From NCBI RefSeq assembly GCF_010731655.1, contig NZ_AP022619.1, positions 4,278,001-4,342,000 on the forward strand: a stretch of 64,000 nucleotides of DNA, given 5' to 3'. Within the stretch, counting starts at the first letter, position 1; every line of letters begins with the position of its first letter. The position numbers and the translations under genes are program-made. The stretch is from Mycobacterium paraseoulense (GTDB lineage: Bacteria > Actinomycetota > Actinomycetes > Mycobacteriales > Mycobacteriaceae). Below, piece by piece: positions 44,678 to 54,485 of the stretch. The notes beneath the pieces are model-generated. The model had not been told where the DNA came from, did not search any database, and was given only the letters and a program-made list of their open reading frames with translations.

Positions 44678-45139
44678 ATGAGCGAATCCCGTCCGCCGTT
44701 CCCCCCGTTCACCCATGAGGCGGCGTGCGAGAAGGTGCAGGCCGCCGAGGACGCCTGGAACACCCGCGACCCGCACCGCGTCAGCCTGGCGTACACGCCG
44801 GACTCGCAGTGGCGCAATCGCGGCGAACACGTCGTCGGCCGCGACGAGATCGTGGCGTTTCTGACCCGCAAGTGGCAGCGCGAACTCGATTACGCGTTGC
44901 GGAAAAGCTTGTGGGACTTCCACGACAACCGCATCGCCGTGCGGTTCCAGTACGAGTGCCGCGACGCGAGCGGCCAGTGGTACCGCAGCTACGGCAACGA
45001 GTTGTGGGAGTTCGCCCCGTCCGGCTTGATGGCGCGCCGCGAGGCCAGCATCAACGACGTCCCGATCGACGAGTCCGAGCGCCGTTACTTCGGGCCCCGG
45101 CCGGCGGCGGAGCACGGCCGAGACATCCCGCTCTGGTAG
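44678..45139 (+). CDS. DUF1348 NTF2-like protein
   Basis: A 153-aa protein that is a single DUF1348 domain ([73 protein letters not shown] to [13 protein letters not shown]). ATG at 44678; ATG at 44669 is equally possible. Such proteins occur as singletons; the function is unknown. Divergent from fadE2. I do not recall it between Rv0154c and Rv0155 in M. tuberculosis. Confidence 0.85.
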   Translation: MSESRPPFPPFTHEAACEKVQAAEDAWNTRDPHRVSLAYTPDSQWRNRGEHVVGRDEIVAFLTRKWQRELDYALRKSLWDFHDNRIAVRFQYECRDASGQWYRSYGNELWEFAPSGLMARREASINDVPIDESERRYFGPRPAAEHGRDIPLW

Positions 45140-45370
45140 CCGGCGGTCCACAACGTCGCCTTGTGACTCCACAACGCGGCGGGCGCTACTGCGTTCGCCC
45201 CGGCTGACGAACCATCGACGGGAGCCGATCGGTCACGGCGTGGGTATCCCGCCCCGGTCGATCGCACGTCCGGGGCGGATTCCGGCAGGCGTTAAGGTAG
45301 CGAAGCGTGCGGCCCCCAGCGGCGGCACATCCAAAACGGCAGGAAAGTGCGGGAAGCAGATGTACGCGCC

Positions 45371-46468
<1,098 letters not shown>

Positions 46469-46798
46469 ATGTACGACGAGCTATTGGCCAACCTCGCGAT
46501 CCTGGTGCTGTCCGGGTTCGTCGGGTTCGCGGTCATCTCCAAGGTGCCCAACACGCTGCACACGCCGCTGATGTCGGGGACCAACGCCATTCACGGCATC
46601 GTGGTGCTGGGCGCGCTGGTGGTGTTCGGCGAGGTCGAGCACCCCTCGCTGGCCGTGCAGATCATCCTGTTCGTCGCGGTGGTGTTCGGCACGCTGAACG
46701 TCATCGGCGGCTTCATCGTCACCGACCGGATGCTGGGCATGTTCAAGGGCAAGAAGAAGGCCATGCCCGCCAAGACCGAGGAGCCGGCGGCGAAATGA
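46469..46798 (+). CDS. pntAb: NAD(P) transhydrogenase alpha subunit, membrane part
   Basis: A 109-aa membrane subunit with three hydrophobic spans (NLAILVLSGFVGFAVISKV, GIVVLGALVVFGEV and IILFVAVVFGTLNVIGGFIV), forming part of the proton channel with PntB. Begins immediately after the pntAa stop (ATG at 46469) and its stop overlaps the pntB start by four bases (AUGA). Conserved as Rv0156. Confidence 0.95.
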   Translation: MYDELLANLAILVLSGFVGFAVISKVPNTLHTPLMSGTNAIHGIVVLGALVVFGEVEHPSLAVQIILFVAVVFGTLNVIGGFIVTDRMLGMFKGKKKAMPAKTEEPAAK

Positions 46799-48222
46799 AT
46801 TATCTCGTCACCGTCCTCTACATCGTTTCGTTCGCCCTCTTCATTTATGGCCTGATGGGCCTGACGGGTCCCAAGACCGCGGTGCGGGGGAACCTGATCG
46901 CCGCGGTGGGCATGGCCATCGCCGTGGCCGCGACGCTCATCAAGATCCGCCACACCGAGTCCTGGGTGCTGATCATCGCCGGTCTGGTCGTGGGTGTTGT
47001 GCTGGGCGTCCCGCCCGCACGGCTGACGAAGATGACCGCCATGCCGCAGCTGGTGGCGTTCTTCAACGGCGTCGGCGGCGGCACCGTCGCGCTCATCGCC
47101 CTGGCGGAATTCATTGAAACCAAGGGCTTTTCGTCCTTCCAGCATGGCGAGTCGCCGACCGTGCACGTCGTGGTGGCGTCGTTGTTCGCCGCCATCATCG
47201 GGTCGATCTCCTTCTGGGGCTCGATCATCGCGTTCGGCAAGTTGCAGGAGATCATCTCCGGGTCGCCGATCGGCTTCGGCAAGCTGCAGCAACCGATCAA
47301 CCTGCTGCTGCTCGTCGCCGCGGTGGCGGCGGCCGTGGTGGTCGGGCTGCACGCGCACCCGGGCACCGGCGGGGCGTCGCTGTGGTGGATGGTCGGCCTG
47401 CTGGCCGCCGCCGGTGTGCTCGGCCTGATGGTGGTGCTGCCGATCGGCGGCGCCGACATGCCGGTCGTCATCTCGCTGCTCAACGCGATGACCGGGCTGT
47501 CGGCCGCGGCGGCCGGCCTGGCGCTCAACAACACCGCGATGATCGTGGCCGGCATGATCGTCGGCGCCTCCGGCTCGATCCTGACCAATCTGATGGCCAA
47601 GGCGATGAACCGCTCCATCCCGGCGATCGTCGCCGGGGGCTTCGGCGGTGGGGGCGTGGCGCCGGGCGCCGGCGGGGACGGCGGCGACAAGCACGTCAAG
47701 GCGACCTCGGCCGCGGACGCCGCGATCCAGATGGCCTACGCCAACCAGGTGATCGTGGTGCCGGGGTACGGCCTGGCCGTCGCCCAGGCCCAGCACGCCG
47801 TCAAGGACATGGCGTCGCTGCTGGAGGAGAAGGGCGTCCCGGTCAAGTACGCGATCCACCCGGTCGCGGGCCGGATGCCCGGGCACATGAACGTCCTGCT
47901 GGCCGAGGCCGAGGTCGACTACGACGCCATGAAGGACATGGACGACATCAACGACGAGTTCGCCCGCACCGACGTCGCGATCGTCATCGGCGCCAACGAC
48001 GTCACCAACCCGGCGGCGCGCAACGAGCAATCCAGCCCCATCTACGGCATGCCCATCCTCAACGTGGACAAGGCCAAATCGGTGATCGTGCTCAAGCGGT
48101 CGATGAACTCGGGGTTCGCGGGCATCGACAACCCGCTGTTCTACGCCGACGGCACGACGATGCTGTTCGGGGATGCGAAAAAGTCGGTGACCGAGGTCGC
48201 CGAGGAACTCAAAGCGCTATAA
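46795..48222 (+). CDS. pntB: NAD(P) transhydrogenase beta subunit
   Basis: A 475-aa protein. The N-terminal two thirds is the membrane domain (about eight to nine helices, from YLVTVLYIVSFALFIYGLMGL); the C-terminal NADP-binding domain has VVPGYGLAVAQAQHAVKDMA and YAIHPVAGRMPGHMNVLLAEA. Together with PntAa and PntAb it uses the proton motive force to reduce NADP+ with NADH. Matches Rv0157. A palindrome TAAGCGCTTA spans its stop codon. Confidence 0.96.
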   Translation: MNYLVTVLYIVSFALFIYGLMGLTGPKTAVRGNLIAAVGMAIAVAATLIKIRHTESWVLIIAGLVVGVVLGVPPARLTKMTAMPQLVAFFNGVGGGTVALIALAEFIETKGFSSFQHGESPTVHVVVASLFAAIIGSISFWGSIIAFGKLQEIISGSPIGFGKLQQPINLLLLVAAVAAAVVVGLHAHPGTGGASLWWMVGLLAAAGVLGLMVVLPIGGADMPVVISLLNAMTGLSAAAAGLALNNTAMIVAGMIVGASGSILTNLMAKAMNRSIPAIVAGGFGGGGVAPGAGGDGGDKHVKATSAADAAIQMAYANQVIVVPGYGLAVAQAQHAVKDMASLLEEKGVPVKYAIHPVAGRMPGHMNVLLAEAEVDYDAMKDMDDINDEFARTDVAIVIGANDVTNPAARNEQSSPIYGMPILNVDKAKSVIVLKRSMNSGFAGIDNPLFYADGTTMLFGDAKKSVTEVAEELKAL

Positions 48223-48236
48223 GCGCTTACAGGGTT

Positions 48237-48362
48237 CTAGACCGGCGGATAGGCGGGCGGCGGGTAGCCGTTGCCGTCGACGACGCCGCGCAGCCCCCAG
48301 GGGACGTAGCGGAAGAAGAACTCGATCTCGTCGCTAGCGTCGTAGTCCGGGTTCGGATCCAT
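48237..48362 (-). CDS. 41-aa small protein (Rv0157A position)
   Basis: A short gene with sequence MDPNPDYDASDEIEFFFRYV followed by a proline-rich end (YPPPAYPPV). The RBS GGAGGGG lies eight bases before the ATG at 48362, and the frame ends in TAG. No domain or membrane span. It lies after pntB, convergent, exactly where Rv0157A is annotated in M. tuberculosis, so conservation is likely. Function unknown. Confidence 0.72.
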   Translation of the reverse strand: MDPNPDYDASDEIEFFFRYVPWGLRGVVDGNGYPPPAYPPV

Positions 48363-48445
48363 CAGGCCACCCCTCCAGTCGCGACTTGAGCTTTGAGGGC
48401 GAGTCTAGCCCCATCCTGGTCGGGGCGACACCTGGCGTTTGCCTA

Positions 48446-48461
48446 AACTGTCCAACCAGTT
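48446..48461. promoter_or_regulatory. Candidate operator AACTG-N6-CAGTT before Rv0158-type TetR
   Basis: Perfect 5-bp arms with TCCAAC between, 64 bases before the TetR ATG. It may be its own operator and may also affect the divergent 41-aa gene. Support is only the palindrome and its place. Confidence 0.4.
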
Positions 48462-48524
48462 GATTGATAATTGGCCGTGCCCGGGATCCGGCAACCGGCC
48501 CGGCGACGACGATAGTGAGTACAG

Positions 48525-49148
48525 ATGCCATCCGAGAACGGACGAACGCGCCGCGAGGAGTTGCTGGCTGTGGCCACCAAGCTCTTCGCCGCACGCGGCT
48601 ACCACGGCACCCGGATGGATGACGTCGCCGACGTGATCGGACTGAACAAGGCGACGGTCTACCACTACTACGCCAGCAAGTCCCTGATCCTCTACGACAT
48701 CTACCAGCAGGCCGCCGAGCGCACGCTGGCCGCCGTTCACGACGACCCCTCGATGACCGCGCGGGAGGCGTTGTACCAGTACACCGTGCGCCTGCTCGAC
48801 CAGATCGCTGCCAATCCCGAGGGTGCCGCCGTGTATTTCCAGGAGCAGCCGTACATCACCGAGTGGTTCACCGAAGAGCAGGTCGCCGCGGTGCGGGAAA
48901 AGGAAACCCAGGTCTACGAGCACGTGCACGGCCTCATCGACCGGGGCATCGCCAGCGGCGAGTTCTACCAGTGCGACTCCCACGTCCTGGCGCTGGGCTA
49001 CATCGGCATGACGCTCGGCGCCTACCGGTGGTTGCGGCCGAGCGGGCGGCGCAGCGCCAAGGAGATCGCCGCCGAATTCAGCACCGCGCTGCTGCGCGGG
49101 CTGATCCGCGACGAAGCGATCCGCACCAGTTCCCCGCTCGGACCGTAG
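48525..49148 (+). CDS. TetR family regulator (Rv0158)
   Basis: A 207-aa regulator with the HTH ELLAVATKLFAARGYHGTRMDDVADVIGLNKATVYHYYASKSLILYDIY. C-terminal helices (AALRDD-like region: VYFQEQPYITEWFTEEQVAAVREKETQVYEHVHGLI) belong to the KstR2-like TetR_C group, which often sense acyl- or steroid-CoA. The ATG at 48525 has no strong RBS. The position after pntB matches Rv0158. Confidence 0.91.
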   Translation: MPSENGRTRREELLAVATKLFAARGYHGTRMDDVADVIGLNKATVYHYYASKSLILYDIYQQAAERTLAAVHDDPSMTAREALYQYTVRLLDQIAANPEGAAVYFQEQPYITEWFTEEQVAAVREKETQVYEHVHGLIDRGIASGEFYQCDSHVLALGYIGMTLGAYRWLRPSGRRSAKEIAAEFSTALLRGLIRDEAIRTSSPLGP

Positions 49149-49175
49149 ATTATGGTGGCGACCCGCATCGCCTGG

Positions 49176-50069
49176 CTACGCCGCGGCCTTCAGGTGCTTG
49201 TCGAGGAAGGCGAGCTGGTCGGCCACCACACGGTCGAACGCCTCGTCGACGTAGATCGCGAAGTGTCCCTCGGGATACACCTTGACCTCACCGCGCGGAG
49301 CCTTGGCCGCATAGCGCAGCGTCGGCCCCGGTGGAGCCACCGAGTCGGCTTCGCACACGCAGAACAGGATCGGGCAAGGGATCTTCGCGGTGTCGCGTCC
49401 GGGACGATAGGCCATGATTCGCAACGCGATTCGGGCCGCCACCTCCTGGGCGATGTCCACACCGTCGGGCACCAGCCTCAGATAGCCAGGGTACGCGTCG
49501 GGTGCGTTCATCAGCGCGACCTCGCCCGGCCTCCCCACCGTCGGGATCATCACCGGTGGTTTCCCGAGCCGTTCGGCGAGCAGGTCGCGGGCGCCCCGCA
49601 TCCCGACGCGTAAAAAGATCAGCGGGGACAGCGTTCGTATCGACGCGACGGAGTCGGTGAAGGGGCATTGCACCACCGCGGCCGCGATACCCGGCAGCCG
49701 GGCCGCCGTGGCGATTACATGCCCGCCGGCAAAAGAGGTGCCCCACAGCGCGATTCGATCGTGGTCGATTCCCGGAAGGGTGCGCGCGTAAGCGACCGCG
49801 GCGGCCCAGTCGGCGAGCTGCAGCCCGATATCGAGCACCTGGCGCGGCTCGCCCTCGCTGTCGCCGAAGTTGCGATAGTCGAACACCAGGCAGGCGTAAC
49901 CGGCCGCGCTGAATCGTTCGGCGTAGGCGTCGAGTCGCATGGCGCGCACCCCGCCCAGGCCGTGCGCCATCACCAGCAGCGGCGCGGGTGCGCTGCCGGT
50001 CGGCCGGTAGAGCCAGGCGCTGATGAGAACCCCACCGGAGGGGAATTGGACGTCTTCACGTTGTGTCAT
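49176..50069 (-). CDS. Alpha/beta hydrolase
   Basis: A 297-aa hydrolase. Oxyanion loop MAHGLGGVRAMRL, nucleophile elbow LWGTSFAGGHVIATAA with Ser, late Asp in FCVCEADSVAPP and His in YPEGHFAIYVDE. Family resembles acetyl xylan esterase/dienelactone hydrolase-like or DUF1100-type esterases. ATG at 50069 is chosen; GTG at 50120 adds 17 residues and would be the other choice. Substrate unknown. Divergent from the DapB-fold gene with the TTGAGCGCTCAA palindrome in the gap. Confidence 0.85.
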   Translation of the reverse strand: MTQREDVQFPSGGVLISAWLYRPTGSAPAPLLVMAHGLGGVRAMRLDAYAERFSAAGYACLVFDYRNFGDSEGEPRQVLDIGLQLADWAAAVAYARTLPGIDHDRIALWGTSFAGGHVIATAARLPGIAAAVVQCPFTDSVASIRTLSPLIFLRVGMRGARDLLAERLGKPPVMIPTVGRPGEVALMNAPDAYPGYLRLVPDGVDIAQEVAARIALRIMAYRPGRDTAKIPCPILFCVCEADSVAPPGPTLRYAAKAPRGEVKVYPEGHFAIYVDEAFDRVVADQLAFLDKHLKAAA

Positions 50070-50149
50070 CAACGAGTCATTCTGCCGGGCGGCCCCCGAG
50101 CCGTCCGCGGTATGCGCCACAGATTTTATGGACTACTGTCTAGAAACGT

Positions 50150-50161
50150 TTGAGCGCTCAA
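50150..50161. promoter_or_regulatory. Palindrome TTGAGCGCTCAA between divergent hydrolase and dehydrogenase
   Basis: A perfect 12-bp palindrome 15 bases before the ATG at 50177. Probably a regulator's operator; the TetR genes at 48525 and 52088 are candidate binders. Confidence 0.45.
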
Positions 50162-50176
50162 CGAACGGAGACTCTC

Positions 50177-51277
50177 ATGGTGATCCGCGTCGCGCACGTT
50201 GGAACCGGAAATGTCGGAGGGTTGGCCCTAGCCGAGCTGATCACCAATCCGCAGTTCGAATTGACGGGCGTGTGCGTGTCCACCCCGGAGAAGGTGGGCA
50301 AGGATGCCGGCGAACTGTGCGGCGTCGGTCTCGCCGCCGATGTCGTCACCGGCGTGACGGCCGTCTCCGACCTCGACGCTCTGCTGGCCACCAACCCCGA
50401 GTGCGTCGTCTACTGCGCGATGGGAGACACCCGACTGCCCGACGCCATGGCCGACGTCATGCGCATCCTGGCCGCCGGCGTCAACGTCGTCGGGTCCGCG
50501 CCGGGGCTGCTGCAATACCCGTGGGGCGTGATGCCCGACAAGTACATCGAACGCGTCGAAGATGCGGCCCGACAAGGTAATTCGAGCATCCTCATCACCG
50601 GGGTCGACCCCGGGTTCATCAACGACCTCATCCCCTTCGCGCTGGCGGGCACCTGTCAGAGCATCGAGCAGGTGCGCTGCATGGAGATCGCCGACTACGC
50701 CACCTACGACGGCGCGGAAGTCATGCACTACATGGGATTCGGCCGGCCCCTCGACGAGGTACCGATGCTGCTGCAGCCGGGCATCCTCGGCATCGCCTGG
50801 GGGACGGCGATCCGCCAGCTGGCGGCGGGCCTGGGCATCGAGATCGACGAGATCACCGAGTCCTACCAGCGGGAGCCGGCGCCGGACGACTTCGACATCG
50901 CCGTCGGGCGCGTTCCCAAAGGCACCATGGCCGCGCTGCAATTCGAGATCCGCGGCATGTCCAACGGGCGCCCGGCCATCGTCATCGAGCACATCACCCG
51001 GCTGCGGCCGGACCTTCGACCCGACTGGGCGCAGCCGGCCGCGGGCGGCGGCTCCTACCGCGTCGAGATCACCGGCGAGCCGTCCTACGCCGTGGACATC
51101 GTTCCCAGCAGCCGCAAGGGCGACCACAACCACGCCGCGATCGTCGGCGCCGCCGGGCGCATCGTCAACGCCATTCCCGCGGTGATCGCCGCGCCGCCCG
51201 GCATCCGGACCACGCTGGACCTGCCGCTGGTGACCGGCAAAGGCCTTTACGCACCAACCACTTTGGTGAGTACCTAA
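50177..51277 (+). CDS. NAD(P)-dependent dihydrodipicolinate reductase-like dehydrogenase
   Basis: A 366-aa DapB-fold protein. Rossmann site VAHVGTGNVGGLALAELI near residue 8, and a C-terminal domain like that of 2,4-diaminopentanoate dehydrogenase-type proteins (VDPGFINDLIPFALAGTCQSIEQVRCMEIADYATYDGAEVMHYMGFG). Not lysine biosynthesis; actinobacterial members of this family are often in sterol or lipid gene sets. ATG at 50177 follows ACGGAGA. It is followed 15 bases after by a FabG3-like SDR. Confidence 0.87.
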   Translation: MVIRVAHVGTGNVGGLALAELITNPQFELTGVCVSTPEKVGKDAGELCGVGLAADVVTGVTAVSDLDALLATNPECVVYCAMGDTRLPDAMADVMRILAAGVNVVGSAPGLLQYPWGVMPDKYIERVEDAARQGNSSILITGVDPGFINDLIPFALAGTCQSIEQVRCMEIADYATYDGAEVMHYMGFGRPLDEVPMLLQPGILGIAWGTAIRQLAAGLGIEIDEITESYQREPAPDDFDIAVGRVPKGTMAALQFEIRGMSNGRPAIVIEHITRLRPDLRPDWAQPAAGGGSYRVEITGEPSYAVDIVPSSRKGDHNHAAIVGAAGRIVNAIPAVIAAPPGIRTTLDLPLVTGKGLYAPTTLVST

Positions 51278-51292
51278 ACGAAAGGAGTCCCT

Positions 51293-52033
51293 GTGGGACG
51301 GGTAGAAGGCAAAGTCGCACTCATCAGTGGCGGCGCCCGCGGGATGGGCGCCGAGCACGCGCGGCTGCTGGCGGCCGAAGGCGCCAAGGTCGTGATCGGC
51401 GACATCCTCGACGACGAGGGCAAGGCGGTGGCCGACGAAATCGGCGACTCCGTGCGCTACGTCCACCTCGACGTCACCCAGCCCGACCAGTGGGACGCCG
51501 CCGTCGAGACCGCGATCGGCGAATTCGGCAAGCTCAACGTGTTGGTCAACAACGCCGGCACCGTCGCGCTCGGCCCGTTGAGGAGTTTCGATCTGGCCAA
51601 GTGGCAGAAGGTGATTGACGTCAACCTGACCGGAACCTTCCTGGGCATGCGGGTGGCCGTCGATCCCATGATCGCTGCGGGCGGCGGGTCGATCATCAAC
51701 GTGTCCTCGATCGAGGGCCTGCGCGGCGCGCCGATGGTGCACCCCTACGTCGCCTCCAAGTGGGCGGTGCGCGGTCTGGCCAAGTCCGCGGCGCTGGAGC
51801 TGGCGCCGCACAACATCCGGGTCAACTCCGTGCACCCCGGCTTCATCCGTACCCCGATGACCGCCCACCTGCCCGAGGACATGGTGACCATTCCGCTCGG
51901 TCGCCCGGCCGAGTCGCGCGAGGTCTCGACGTTCATCCTGTTCCTGGCCAGCGACGAGTCGTCCTACGCGACCGGAAGTGAGTTCGTCATGGACGGCGGA
52001 CTTGTGACCGACGTGCCGCACAAGCCGTTCTAG
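51293..52033 (+). CDS. FabG3-like hydroxysteroid/acyl dehydrogenase (SDR)
   Basis: A 246-aa classical SDR resembling Rv2002 (FabG3, 20-beta-hydroxysteroid dehydrogenase) throughout: VALISGGARGMGAEHARLLAAEGAKVVIGDILDDEGKAVADEI, NNAGT, and Tyr-x3-Lys in HPYVASKWAV, and ASDESSYATGSEFVMDGG. It oxidises or reduces a hydroxy-lipid or steroid. GTG at 51293 with AAAGGAG. Likely in one operon with the DapB-fold gene. Confidence 0.9.
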   Translation: MGRVEGKVALISGGARGMGAEHARLLAAEGAKVVIGDILDDEGKAVADEIGDSVRYVHLDVTQPDQWDAAVETAIGEFGKLNVLVNNAGTVALGPLRSFDLAKWQKVIDVNLTGTFLGMRVAVDPMIAAGGGSIINVSSIEGLRGAPMVHPYVASKWAVRGLAKSAALELAPHNIRVNSVHPGFIRTPMTAHLPEDMVTIPLGRPAESREVSTFILFLASDESSYATGSEFVMDGGLVTDVPHKPF

Positions 52034-52087
52034 GCGGCGATTCCGCCGGCACGCGAAGATAGGCGACCGGTCGGCTAATATTACGGC

Positions 52088-52678
52088 ATGCCGCGCCCCC
52101 CGAACCCCGACGTGCGCAACCGGCTGCTCGCAGCGGGGCTCGACCTCGTGCACGCGCGCGGGTTCTCGGCCAGCGGGGTCAAAGACATCACCGACGCGGC
52201 CGGCGTCCCGAAGGGGTCGTTCTACGCCTATTTCCCAAGCAAAGAAGCGTTTGCCGCGGCGATCCTCGAGCACTATTGGGCCGACATCGAGGCGCGGGTG
52301 CTGCCCATCCTCGCTGCCGACGGGTCGGCGCAGGAACGGATTACCCGCTTCTTCCATGCGCTCGCCGACGAACACGAGGCCGGCGATTTCCTCCTCGGTT
52401 GCTTGGTCGGCAACCTGTCGCTTGAGCTCGGTGGATCGAGTGACCCGGTACGCGCCGAGCTGCTCCGGATTCTCGAGCGCTGGGAGGACGCCCTCGCCGA
52501 GTGCGTGCGCGCGGGCCAGGAGGCCGCAGGGGGCGTTCGCCGGGATCTCGAGGCGGGGCAACTCGCTGCGCAGCTGATCGAGGCGTGGGAAGGCGCGGCC
52601 CTGCGCGGGAAGGTGACCCGCAGTCGGACCCCCTACGACCGCTTCGAAGCGGTGACGGTGCCGGCGCTTCTGCACTGA
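52088..52678 (+). CDS. TetR family regulator (AcuR/NemR-like)
   Basis: A 196-aa regulator with HTH NRLLAAGLDLVHARGFSASGVKDITDAAGVPKGSFYAYFPSKEAFAAAIL and a C-terminal TetR_C_... type domain with a Cys in FLLGCLVGNLSLELGG, a conserved motif of NemR/AcuR-type proteins that react to electrophiles. ATG at 52088. The palindrome at 52721, before the isochorismatase gene, is of the same TAGAC-type class that I recall for NemR. It therefore probably represses the downstream hydrolase and aldo-keto reductase. Confidence 0.88.
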   Translation: MPRPPNPDVRNRLLAAGLDLVHARGFSASGVKDITDAAGVPKGSFYAYFPSKEAFAAAILEHYWADIEARVLPILAADGSAQERITRFFHALADEHEAGDFLLGCLVGNLSLELGGSSDPVRAELLRILERWEDALAECVRAGQEAAGGVRRDLEAGQLAAQLIEAWEGAALRGKVTRSRTPYDRFEAVTVPALLH

Positions 52679-52712
52679 GTTCCCGCGGGGAGGAATGCGG
52701 GCCCAGCATTGC

Positions 52713-52742
52713 TTGTTAAATAGACGACTGGTCATCTATAGT
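52713..52742 (+). promoter_or_regulatory. Promoter with embedded TetR operator for the isochorismatase gene
   Basis: -35 TTGTTA (52713-52718), 18-base spacer, -10 TATAGT (52737-52742). The operator TAGACGACTGGTCATCTA (52721-52738) is a near-perfect palindrome (TAGAnGACnnGTCnTCTA) filling the spacer, so repressor binding would exclude RNA polymerase. 39 bases before the gene start at 52782. Confidence 0.7.
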
Positions 52743-52781
52743 CAGACCCATACGAGTCTCCAGCCCGCAAGGACGAGCCCG

Positions 52782-53507
52782 ATGAAAGACACCACCAGCT
52801 ACGCCGATCCACCGGACCCTGCGTTGCCGCCGTCCGGTTTTGCGCTTGACCTCGAGCATGCCGCGCTCGTCATCACCGATCCGCAGATCGACTTCCTGAG
52901 CCCCGACGGTGTCGCATGGCCGGTGTTCGGTGACAGCATCCGCGACAACCACACAGTCGCTCACATCGGCGAGCTGTTGCACGCCGCGAAGCTGGCAGGC
53001 CTCACCGTCGCGGTGTCGCCGCACTACTTCTACCCAACCGACAGGCAGTGGTTGTTCGGTGATCCGCTCGAAAAATTCATGAGCGGTACCGGCATGTTCG
53101 GTCGTCAGGGCGCATACACCACGGACGGGTTCGCGGGCTCCGGCGCCGACTTCCTGCCCGCCTACGCCCGCCACATCCACGACGGGCAGACCGTCATCGC
53201 CTCCCCGCACAAGATCGTTGGTCCTGAATCGAATGACCTTGTGCTGCAGTTGCGCAAGCGCGCCGTGAACCAGGTCATCCTGGCCGGGATGGCCGCCAAC
53301 CTGTGCGTCGAAGGCCACCTGCGTGAGCTCATCGAGCAGGGCTTCGAGGTCGCCGTCGTCAAGGACGCCACGGCGGGCCCGCGCCTGCCCGAGGGGGACG
53401 GTTACCTGGCCGCCCTGGTGAATTTCCGATTCCTCGCCAGCGCCGTCTGGACGACCGCCGAAGCCGTCGCGCTGCTCGCGAGACATGTTGCCCCTAAGAG
53501 TATTTGA
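52782..53507 (+). CDS. Isochorismatase-like cysteine hydrolase
   Basis: A 241-aa hydrolase of the isochorismatase/nicotinamidase superfamily. Catalytic triad Asp33 (ITDPQIDF), Lys144 (PHKIVGP) and Cys175 (ANLCVEGH), with the VILAGMAANLCVEG cis-peptide region. Substrate unknown; this class includes ureidoacrylate and N-carbamoyl hydrolases. ATG at 52782. First gene of a probable operon with the aldo-keto reductase and controlled by the TetR at 52088. Confidence 0.9.
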   Translation: MKDTTSYADPPDPALPPSGFALDLEHAALVITDPQIDFLSPDGVAWPVFGDSIRDNHTVAHIGELLHAAKLAGLTVAVSPHYFYPTDRQWLFGDPLEKFMSGTGMFGRQGAYTTDGFAGSGADFLPAYARHIHDGQTVIASPHKIVGPESNDLVLQLRKRAVNQVILAGMAANLCVEGHLRELIEQGFEVAVVKDATAGPRLPEGDGYLAALVNFRFLASAVWTTAEAVALLARHVAPKSI

Positions 53508-53532
53508 CAAGGATGTAAGGAGACGGAAAACC

Positions 53533-54477
53533 ATGGCCTCGAATGGGAACCTCAGTCAGCACAGATTCAGCCTGAACGACGGTAGCGGTGCGATCCCAGC
53601 GCTCGGGTTTGGGACCTCGCTCTCCGATAACTCCAAGACGCGGGATGCCGTCAAGACCGCGGTCGAGGTGGGATTCCGCCACCTCGACGCCGCCGAGCGG
53701 TACCGCAACGAAGCCGAGGTCGGCGCGGCACTCAAGGAGCTGTTCGCGAAGCGATCGGTGCGCCGCGAGGAACTGTTCGTCACCACCAAGCTGTGGAACA
53801 ACAACCACCGACCGGAGCGGGTGAAGCCCGCGCTGCAGGCCAGCCTCAACAGGCTCGGACTGGACGCGGTCGACCTGTATCTGGTGCACACCCCGTTCGC
53901 GTTCAAGCCGGGCGACGACCAAGACCCCCGCGACATCCACGGAGCCGTCGTCTACGACGACGGAGTCACCTTGCCGGAAACCTGGGCGGCGATGGAAAAC
54001 CTTGTCGACGAGGGACTTACGCGGGCGATAGGACTTTCCGACATCGACGCCGACGGCACCCGAAAGATCCTGGAAACCGCTCGCATCAAGCCGGCGGCCG
54101 TGGAGGTTGAGTCGCACCCGTATCACCCCCAGTGGGAACTCCACGAAATGTGCGAGACGGACGGGATCGTCCTCTTGGCGTTCGCCGCACTCGGCCACGC
54201 ACTGGAACCGCGGCTGCTCGACGACCCTCTCATCGAGTCGATCGCTCGGCGCCTCGGTAAGACGCCCGCGCAGGTGCTGCTGGCCTGGGGCATCCAGCGC
54301 GGCAGCGCGGTGCTCACCGCGTCCGTGACGCCCGCGCGCATCCGGGAAAACTTTGATGTCACCGCGCTTCCCGAGGGCGCGATCCAAGAGATCAACGAGC
54401 GTCTCGAAACTCGGATCCGGTTCAATTCCGTTGTCGACGCGGGAGAACCGGGATTCGCCGAAGTGCCCCAGGGCTAG
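53533..54477 (+). CDS. Aldo-keto reductase
   Basis: A 314-aa TIM-barrel reductase. Catalytic tetrad Asp52, Tyr57, Lys86 and His119 is in place (FRHLDAAERYRNEAEVG, VTTKLWNN, LYLVHTP). NADPH-dependent reduction of aldehydes and reactive carbonyls. A strong RBS (AAGGAGACGG) precedes the ATG. 25 bases after the hydrolase, same strand; reactive-aldehyde detoxification under TetR control is a good hypothesis. Confidence 0.93.
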   Translation: MASNGNLSQHRFSLNDGSGAIPALGFGTSLSDNSKTRDAVKTAVEVGFRHLDAAERYRNEAEVGAALKELFAKRSVRREELFVTTKLWNNNHRPERVKPALQASLNRLGLDAVDLYLVHTPFAFKPGDDQDPRDIHGAVVYDDGVTLPETWAAMENLVDEGLTRAIGLSDIDADGTRKILETARIKPAAVEVESHPYHPQWELHEMCETDGIVLLAFAALGHALEPRLLDDPLIESIARRLGKTPAQVLLAWGIQRGSAVLTASVTPARIRENFDVTALPEGAIQEINERLETRIRFNSVVDAGEPGFAEVPQG

Positions 54478-54485
54478 GGTGCGGA

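Noticed and set aside
46591..48030. Minus-strand frame of 479 codons opposite pntAb and pntB
   Set aside because: His/Asp-rich antisense of the membrane coding region; pntAb and pntB are certain.
50070..50120. GTG at 50120 as the start of the alpha/beta hydrolase
   Set aside because: Adds 17 unremarkable residues with no RBS; ATG at 50069 begins the recognisable domain. Not fully excluded.
50228..52735. Very long minus-strand open frame of 835 codons opposite the DapB-fold, SDR and TetR genes
   Set aside because: High-GC shadow frame; composition is Arg/Gly/His-rich with no domains, while the plus-strand frames have motifs and RBS.
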